Source of the DNA: Ailanthus altissimus | Lineage: Eukaryota > Streptophyta > Magnoliopsida > Sapindales > Simaroubaceae | Direction of reading: 5' to 3' | NCBI GenBank assembly: GCA_946807835.1 | Contig: OX327704.1 | Coordinates: forward strand, 8,618,001-8,682,000 | DNA: 64,000 bases | Shown here: in pieces, positions 56,798 through 64,000 of the stretch | Position numbering within the stretch: position 1 is the stretch's first letter | How the letters are laid out: every line of letters starts with the position of its first letter | The notes under the pieces: generated by a model | Told to the model about the DNA's origin: nothing | Database searches by the model: none | Seen by the model: the letters and a program-made list of their open reading frames with translations, nothing else | Translations under genes and position numbers: made by a program

Positions 56798-58740
56798 TGA
56801 TAGGACCCACCCTGAGACCCTTTACTGTAGATCCCAGCGGCCCTGCCAAGCACCTCGATGGAAGTTCCTCATAATATAACTATGTAAGTTGAGAAATTTC
56901 TGTAAGGCGAACCCCTTTTTAGTTTTTGCTATCATTGAGAAAATCTTGTAATATACATGAAATTGACATCTTGATTTTAAAAAAAAAGGCAGAGCTTCCT
57001 CTATTTTTTTAAAAAATTCATATAAAACCTGCAAAGAAATTTCACCTCTATTTCAAACACTTCTCAATACTACCAATTCAAATCTCCGGTCCTTTCGAAA
57101 TCAAGTCCAACACAACTCAATAGTTTCATTTGAATCACAAAATGAGCATATTCATAAAAAGCAAAAACGATCATTATAATATCAAAATCTCTTCTTGTTG
57201 GTTTAAAACATACATACAAATATACATGCCTACAATTACTATGTAGAAAGTAAGGGTACTATTTAGCACATTTACATATACAAAAATGATCTTCAAATTT
57301 TGCCCATTACTATGCAATAGGAGAATCAATAACTTGCGTACCAAGACTTGCACCTTGAAAGGGGGTTTAGAAAACATAAAACACAAAACGAGTGAGCTAA
57401 AAGAGCTCAGCGAGTGCAATTAAGATTTCAAATAAAATTAACATTATGCATAGATAGTAAATTCTAAAGTTCATGCATAAATCATGCTTTTAAAACTGAT
57501 GTAAAGCTGTAAAACGGTTTCTAATATCATATGCTGATGAAATCTTGCTGAGCGGGTTTTATCTACATTTTTGGAAAATAATATCCAAAATCTGTATAAC
57601 ACAATAACCGCCATGTGCATATAAATATATAAATGCTATCGGTAAATCGAAAACTAGTAAAGTCCTCGCTCGGCCATTTTCTTTCTAAACTGTACCAATG
57701 GTAACCCTAAAGCTCTATACTCACGTAGCGACTCAACTAGCACCACACACGTGAGTAGGTCACGGGGCACCTCAACTAACAGCACCCACCGTGACATTTC
57801 AAGACATCTCACTGGCTATGCAACGGAATCCTACATCACATATATATAGCGAGACAATACCCCGTACACATAGAGCGACTCACATGATTCAACATCCTGA
57901 CTTTTCGGAATTAGTGACACGCCCTCATGACCTGCTCATGTGCACGGGATATACTGACCGGGTCTAATACAATCACCACCACTATAATTTGATGGTACCA
58001 ATGGCCTTTGAAATGAATGCAGTAATTTAAAAACTGTTTCTTAAACTGAACATGTAAATGCATATCTATGGATATGTATCAAGATCATAAATCATGTTTA
58101 TGCATTGAAAGCTCATAAAATATACATTTTCATTATGCGGAAACATAGTAAATAAAAGATAAAAGAAATGACAGATTTTCAGTCACAACCGCTCCACGCT
58201 CAATTTCGCTCCAGATTTCTGCTCCCATTACTGCTCTCGGTTTTCTTCACCTACGCGCTATAAATGACATTTAGAACCAAATCGAATGCTAGAATCTCAT
58301 TTAACTACTAAACGTCATAATCGGCATACAAGGCCCGGAAGCATACTACTTCCCGATTTTTATTTACAGAGTCATTTAATCTAATTTAATTCATCACCCG
58401 GCGCCCTGAAAATTATTAAACGCCTTATAACTTGGTTGGATATAATTACTCTTCACCTTTTCAAAATAGACAATTATGTCCCATTTTTCTCACTTTTGAT
58501 TTTTCCATCAACCATATACATTCAACATATATAAGGCACCATTTACACACAACAACTTAATCAAAACACCACTCAATCCCTAACTTTTCTAAAGTGGCAG
58601 AATTTCACCCTATTTTCCAACACATTTCTTTTCTCAATTTCTTGTTCCAATTACATTAAAATCAAGTCAATTTCTTTCTAATGCCCTAATTACAACCAAT
58701 TGAAGTCTCTACATTCAAATCACCCAAAACTCTAATTCTA
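56798..58740 (-). mobile_element. Tekay-A LTR, copy 4 (3' half)
   Basis: Minus-strand LTR end GGGTCCTATCA at 56798 is the intact CA terminus. The copy is collinear with 12531-14230 (for example CTCACGTAGCGACTCAACTAG, the GATATA/CGGGTCTAATACAATC block). It extends about 200 bp beyond the truncated copy 1, so it shows the true LTR end. After CCCAAAACTCTAATTCT it departs from the family. Confidence 0.75.
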
Positions 58741-59692
58741 CACATTCACCCACATATATATTTACTTATACAATATACATATACACAACATAAATATATT
58801 CATATACATATATGGTATATAAATATATATATACCTAAATATATACATATATACATAGCACCATACTTGCATGTTTACCTAAATCTATACATATATTCAC
58901 ACATATATACGTATACATGCATAAATACATACATAGATACACATATATTTCTACTCATTAATACATATATATGTATATCTACACTTATACATACATAAAT
59001 ACATGTATACACACATAGAGATGTATATACATATATATCTATATACACATATATACATCCAAAAACATGAAATAAATACCAAAACATTTCTTTTTATCTC
59101 TCCATTTTTCTCCTTCTTTTCTTTCTTCTTTCCTTTCCTTCTTTCGACCATTTCTCTTCCTCTATTTTTTTTCTTTCTTTTCTTTTCTCCCTTCTTTGCT
59201 AACACTTATCTCCCTCTCCCATTTCTCACGTGCACTCATCCTTTATTCTAAACACTTCTTTTTTTTTTTTTAACCCAATCAACATAATACAATTACCCCA
59301 TTTTTATTTTTCTATAACCAATCACTATTAGCCATTTATCCCACTTTAATAACACTTATCTCATTTAAAATAATATAATAATAATAAAATAAAATATTCA
59401 TAATATCTATTATTATTATATTATTAAAATTGGATAAATGTTAATTAATTTATACTAACCATAGTTAAATTTTAACTCTACCTTGGTTATTTCTTAACCA
59501 TAGTTAGGTTAATAAATTAATAAAATAATAAATACGTGATTTTACTTTACTGCCATTTAACTTGTTCTACCAATCACCCATGCAGGTCTCACATTACTAC
59601 ACTAATGGGTTAATATAACTGCGTTGAAATATTATTCACACTTATCACACACAAAAATATTTACAGTAGGGTCAAAATCAATTATCCCTACA
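58741..59692. repeat. ATAC-rich microsatellite, polypyrimidine tract and LTR-like start
   Basis: 58745-59065 is cryptic (ATATAC)-type sequence, 59090-59275 a C/T tract, then A/T-rich DNA. The end reads, on the minus strand, TGTAGGGATAATTGATTTTG from 59692, which could be the start of a chimaeric LTR that ends at 56798. Open frames here are composition artefacts. Confidence 0.55.
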
Positions 59693-60792
59693 GTATCTTT
59701 ATCGCAATACTTCAAAATATAAGTATCTACAATGTTCATAGGAATTAGATCTCACAAAAAATCCAAGGAAAATAAGACAAAAATATCAAAATGACTTCAG
59801 TGACCTTGAACAATACTTTGCTGCAGTGCTAGCACCACAGACTCAAGTAAGTGTTCCCAGTGTTGGGGACCTACAAATCAATGCCGTGGCACTTAAGCCT
59901 AGATTTTGACTCTCTTAATCTCAAGTCTCAATTTTGAAGTGCCTAAAAAGTTGCAGTGCTCAAGTCAGGAAGTTCAATGTTGGGGTGCCCAAAAAGTAAT
60001 GCCGGTGCTCATGTTATAAAAAGGAAATCCTAAATTGCCTTGGACACAAATTTACCCTATTTTACAGCTACAAATCCTATAAATAAGAGAAATTTAAAGT
60101 CAAAAACATAGACAACAAGAAAGAGCATAAAAGAAAACAAGATTTATAGAACATGATGTGAAGATTAAAGAAGAGATTCACCTGTAAGTTTGAGAGAAAA
60201 AGTGCTAAATTAAGGCATTATTCTTTGTTTTCTTCTTCTCTTACTTTTATCTTTTGTTATTCTTTATTATGTCAATCAATTTATGTTCTAAAACTCTAGA
60301 TTTCAACATGAGATAATTTTTATATATAGGGTTACAACTTTGAACTTAATATATAATTGAAATCAAGTTTTTTTCTTATTTTTATGAACTCAAAGTAGAA
60401 TTATTAAATTATTCTATGCTTAATGCTTTCTAATTACTTGATCACTAATTAGATTATGTGGGAACCTTAAAGAAATTGACGAAGGAAATTAGTGTTAGCC
60501 TTGAATAATTTGATATATGATCATAGCGTAATATGTTATGATTTTCATATGGGATATATATTTTCCTATATGACATATATAGTAGTAATAGATAAGTTCT
60601 TAATGAATCTTATTCTCATTTGATTACTATAGACATATAGGTAATTATTAGGGTAAGATATAGTCACTTAACCATCGACTGAGGCTTGTGATTATATCAG
60701 ATATCTAGCCAATAATTTATATTAAGAGACTTAAGAAAAGATTAATTGGTTCAAGTAACATACCAAGGGATAGATGTAACCGTAGATTTTTA
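59693..60792 (+). mobile_element. Athila-type LTR 2, right part
   Basis: 60430-60790 matches 26640-27020 of Athila LTR 1 (ATGATCATAGCGTAAT, TAGACATATAGGTAATT, AACCATCGACTGAGGCTTGTGA). 59825-60015 has GC-rich imperfect repeats like the 28-bp units. It is cut at about 60793 by X-E, before the LTR end. Confidence 0.7.
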
Positions 60793-62589
60793 TTGGTGGT
60801 ACTTACGTGCCCTTTCGATATACAATAAACATTTTAATATAATCGTTAATATATAATTATATGGTAAGAAGCTTGTAACGTTTACAGACATTATAGATTT
60901 AAAAGAGTTTAGATCTGATCTAAAAGAGTTTAGGTCAACGCTAAAATTGGCAATTCTAAATATTAGAACCTTGTTTAAAATAGGGATAAAGACCAGAGAA
61001 TAATATAATAATGATGTAGTTACAAAGAGTTGTAAATGGTGCTAAGAAATGTCATTGCATAATATATCCTTGAAAACATTGTTCCTGATCCATGGTTACA
61101 GACACAGGTTAGTCGGTATTCCTTCCAAATTAGTATATGTCTATATCTTAATTGTTCAGATGGTTAGTCTTAACAGACCATGGACTTAGCAGAAGTCTGT
61201 ATAGGCATGCAGGTATTCAATAAAGACTGGATACTGAACAGACTCACAAGAACCTTAAATAGATATCCCACAAAGTCATCAATGAAGGGTCTTCTCAAGT
61301 TGATTAGTATTCGTGATCCTTTGACCTAAGTGCCACGGTGGACTTATAAGAGATCCACCATAATTTGGTTCTACGCATGTCAAATACCTTTCATGGTTTG
61401 ACTGTTGGGTGTCGCTAGTTATGATCCAATGCTCATAGAGTTTGATGTATATAGATATGGGACCTATCAGCTCATATAGATGAGTTGTATATCCTAATGT
61501 TCTGAAATTGTATTTCAGGATATGTTATAGCCACAAGCATAAACTCTAGAAAAATATTTTTTCATAGGGTTAAACAATATGGTAAAGGAGTTTGCGGATA
61601 TTGTTTATGGACATACATATATGGAGATAAATTTATGGTCGAGCATATAGAGATTTAATGGTGATGATCTATATCTCTGCTATTTTGAGGATATAGGTGA
61701 CAGAGGGATTATATGGATATAGTTGACCTTAACTTGTATGGTTCAACACGCCATACTGTAATATCCGTAACATATATGTGAGGCATTATTTACAAATTTA
61801 CGAAAGTGTTCCGTAAGATAAACGGGTGTGAACCTAGAGAGTCTTACAATATGAAGTGTACTCATTGAGCACTGTAGTAGCAGTATGGATTAATCCAGGA
61901 ATGTTTTGGACCTTTTAGGACCTATCTGAAAAGTAGAAATCACAGTTTGCAAACGTTGCAAATAGGTTCCTATTGTATGGAAAAGCAAAATGAACACATG
62001 ATATCTATGTATGGCCATTTATATGACAAATGGCCGCATGCATGCAATTGCATGTGACAAATGCCATCCATGCAAAGTATTTGCATGGATAACACAAGTG
62101 ACATTTGTCACTCATTCATAGCTTACATGATAAAGCTTGGCTACATGATGTACATATGTTCACATAGAAAGTCTTAGGCTTAAAAAAATAAATGAAATGA
62201 GTTTCATTTGGTACATAATTAATTTGGAAATAAAAATTCGGGTAAAGCATTTGAAAGAAAATGCAACTTTCAAAATCTTGCATTTAGGTACCTAAAACAC
62301 ATTTTTATGCATAATATACTTAAATCAATTCAAGAGTTGAGTTGTTTGTTGATTGTTGTATGCAATACTAATCAAATTCTATCATTCTAGCTACTATAAT
62401 CCTATCAAATGTTGAAGTCTAGAATTATTCAATAGAGGACTTCATTGTGAGCTCAAATGGCTTCAAAGTCTAACAATCTTCGCTCAAATTGTCTACAAGG
62501 GTATGTATACGATTTATGTACTATTTTTTATGAAGTTGTAATATGTATATGTTGATTATATTATTTTATTCTACTTCGCATTGTATGTT
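60793..62589 (-). mobile_element. X-E (family X, reverse)
   Basis: It starts TTGGTGGTACTTACGTGCC, the reverse complement of the X terminus, and is collinear with X-C and the complement of X-A, X-B and X-D. It includes the uninterrupted CTGTAATATCCGTAAC block near 61757. It runs to the CACTA terminus at 62590. A strong hairpin sits at 62041-62111. Confidence 0.7.
62041..62111. repeat. Hairpin: nested perfect inverted repeats
   Basis: ATCCATGCAAA (62066-62076) and TTTGCATGGAT (62080-62090) form an 11-bp perfect stem with a 3-nt loop. GTGACAAATG (62054-62063) and CATTTGTCAC (62102-62111) form an outer 10-bp stem. A 14-bp palindrome CATGCAATTGCATG is at 62041-62054. Confidence 0.85.
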
Positions 62590-62660
62590 CACTACTACAA
62601 AAATGAGTTTCACTGATACTATGCTACTGACACTTTTTTAAATGGTGTCAGTAAAGAGAA

Positions 62661-62820
62661 GTATCAGTAAATTATCGATACTATAGTATCAGAAACATAA
62701 AGTATCAGTAAATTGTTGATACCATACTATTAGAAACATGAAATGTCAATGAATTGTTAATACTATGATATCAAAAACATGAAGTATCAGTAAATTAGTG
62801 ATACTATAGTATCAAAAAAT
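62661..62820 (+). repeat. Four 41-bp subterminal repeats of the CACTA element
   Basis: Units start at 62661, 62702, 62743 and 62784, an exact 41-bp period. Each opens GTATCAGTAAATT or a variant, and the first and fourth contain the perfect palindrome GATACTATAGTATC. Such arrays bind transposase in CACTA elements. Confidence 0.85.
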
Positions 62821-63169
62821 TATTTTTTTATTTAAAAATTCAATTATTAAATATTTTAAATTTACAAAAATTTTAAATATAACAATCAAAATGATGTGTA
62901 AAAAATCGATATTAACCAACTCAAAAAATTTCTTTAATTTAAAAATAAAAATAATAATAATAATAATAATAATAACAACAACAACAACAATAAAGAAAAT
63001 ATGTTTATCTCACCTTAAATGACATTAAAATAAATAAAAGAATTTCTTTTGAATATTTAAAATGATTTTGGTAAGTATTAAAATAAATAACCAAATGCAT
63101 CCCAGTTTTCTTTAATAAAAAAACAAAGATATATTTACCAACAAGGACTTTAATACAAGGTATACACCA

Positions 63170-63430
63170 AACCCCAAAGAAAAAATGCTCTCAACCCCTT
63201 AAACACAAACAGCTGCCGCCCACCCTCAAAGCCTATCTCTATCGGAGAGGGGGCCAAACCCTCCCCCCGCCCACCCCCCCTCCCTCCCTCTCCAGAGGAT
63301 AAAGCCACCTTCCATTGTCATACTCGATGCAACTATTTCCTTATCTTTCATTAATTTCGCTTCTTCTCCGCACTAGCTTTGATAAACATCACCCAGATCT
63401 TATTATTTGTATTAAGGTATGGTCCATGAA
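63170..63430 (+). other. C-rich leader-like segment within the CACTA element
   Basis: Unlike its AT-rich surroundings it is very rich in C (CCCCCCGCCCACCCCCCCTC) on the plus strand. A plant-like donor AAG|GTATGG follows at about 63415. It may be the first non-coding exon of a transposase gene. The rest of the window (63430-64000) shows no coding frame. Confidence 0.35.
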
Positions 63431-64000
63431 TAGTCATTTAATTTTTTAATTCTTAAGTTTTCAATAAATTAGGGCTTACAATTTTAGTCTTTCGCACAAG
63501 TTTATTTTCTGTGCTGCATTTGTATTGAATTTTAGGGGCTTATAAAGGTAGGTGGATTAATAATTTTGGCATGAATTTAGTTTTGGTATAAATCGCCCTT
63601 CCGCCACCGCTGCAACGTCTACCTTTGTCAAGGTCTCCAACAAAATCGTTGATCTAATCTTTATTTTTTATGAATAAAATCATTTTTATGTTTTATTTTT
63701 ACTAACTACAAATGTATAAAATTTGAGTAACCACAGACGAAAGAAAGTGCATAGATGGGTAGGCATCTTAAGTTTGGATTTGTTTCAAAAGTTATGTTGA
63801 TAGGAGAAACAAAAAAAAAACATCGGCTGAAATAGAGAGCCAGCACCATCAAGTTGTGTAGACTACCTCAATTTGTGGTGGGTCAACTTGGAGGAAATAG
63901 TTTTATTAATTATTCTTTAGTTAATTGCATTTATGTATAAAATGAGAGATGATAAGATGTTCACAATTTTTTAGGCTTAGAAATAAAGTTTCTTTTTTAT

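Larger units (their letters stand above)
62590..64000 (+). mobile_element. CACTA (En/Spm) transposon, one end
   Basis: CACTACTACAAAAA at 62590 is the classic CACTA terminal inverted repeat. It is followed by sub-terminal tandem repeats at 62661-62820, an (AAT)n/(AAC)n run at about 62947-62992, and a C-rich block at 63230-63300. The other end and any transposase lie outside the window. The 3 bp before it, GTT, would be the target duplication. Confidence 0.8.

Noticed and set aside
58875..59251. Tyr/Ile/Cys-rich and Lys-rich frames that resemble membrane or basic proteins
   Set aside because: Products of ATAC-type microsatellite and a C/T tract.

Overview
The window is plant nuclear DNA, most likely from a eudicot. 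It is AT-rich and intron-bearing, and almost everything in it is mobile-element sequence of plant-specific lineages: Ty3/gypsy Tekay, Athila and Tat types plus a chromovirus-like element, Ty1/copia, plant L1-type LINEs with a C-terminal RNase H, and a CACTA terminus. Only one intact host gene is visible, an UNC93-like membrane protein on the minus strand (47501-49019, two exons, 461 aa). I cannot name the species. There is no operon, CRISPR array or other prokaryotic feature.

Layout. 1-11441: a decayed Ty3/gypsy element, G1 (minus strand), split inside gag by a 5.6-kb LINE (LINE-1, 5219-10851) with a 15-bp target duplication. 11442-25908: an LTR-like repeat, called family X here (copy X-A), split by a 13-kb nest of Tekay elements (12531-25492). 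The nest holds a minus-strand Tekay-A element, a minus-strand Tekay-B fragment and a plus-strand Tekay-A fragment. 25909-29400: an Athila-like element with a tRNA-Asp primer site and a gag region but no pol. 29990-31131: another X copy (X-B). 31132-39690: a Tat-lineage element with sense RT, two RNase H regions and integrase, then a 3-kb antisense gene (plant-mobile-domain-like plus coiled coil) with its own TATA box and at least three predicted introns. 39691-45330: a LINE (LINE-2) split by X-C, which is itself split by the solo-LTR-like X-D with a TTAAG duplication. 45331-47044: intergenic DNA with a probable MITE. 47045-49116: the UNC93-like gene. 49117-56660: the gene's upstream sequence, duplicated 5 kb away, with a pol-deleted copia element in the first copy and a LINE (LINE-3) beside the second. 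56666-62589: an Athila-type LTR split by a Tekay-A-like LTR and truncated by X-E. 62590-64000: one end of a CACTA transposon with four exact-period 41-bp subterminal repeats.

How it fits together. The target duplications and interruptions give a relative history: G1 before LINE-1; X-A before Tekay-A and before Athila-1; X-C before X-D; X-E before CACTA; the promoter duplication before the copia insertion. Nearly all element genes carry stops or frameshifts and should be read as relics. Conceptually the most interesting part is the spliced antisense gene in the Tat element. Close behind are the orphan duplicate of the UNC93-like promoter, the long inverted Tekay-A LTR arms at 21496-25492, and the unassigned X family.
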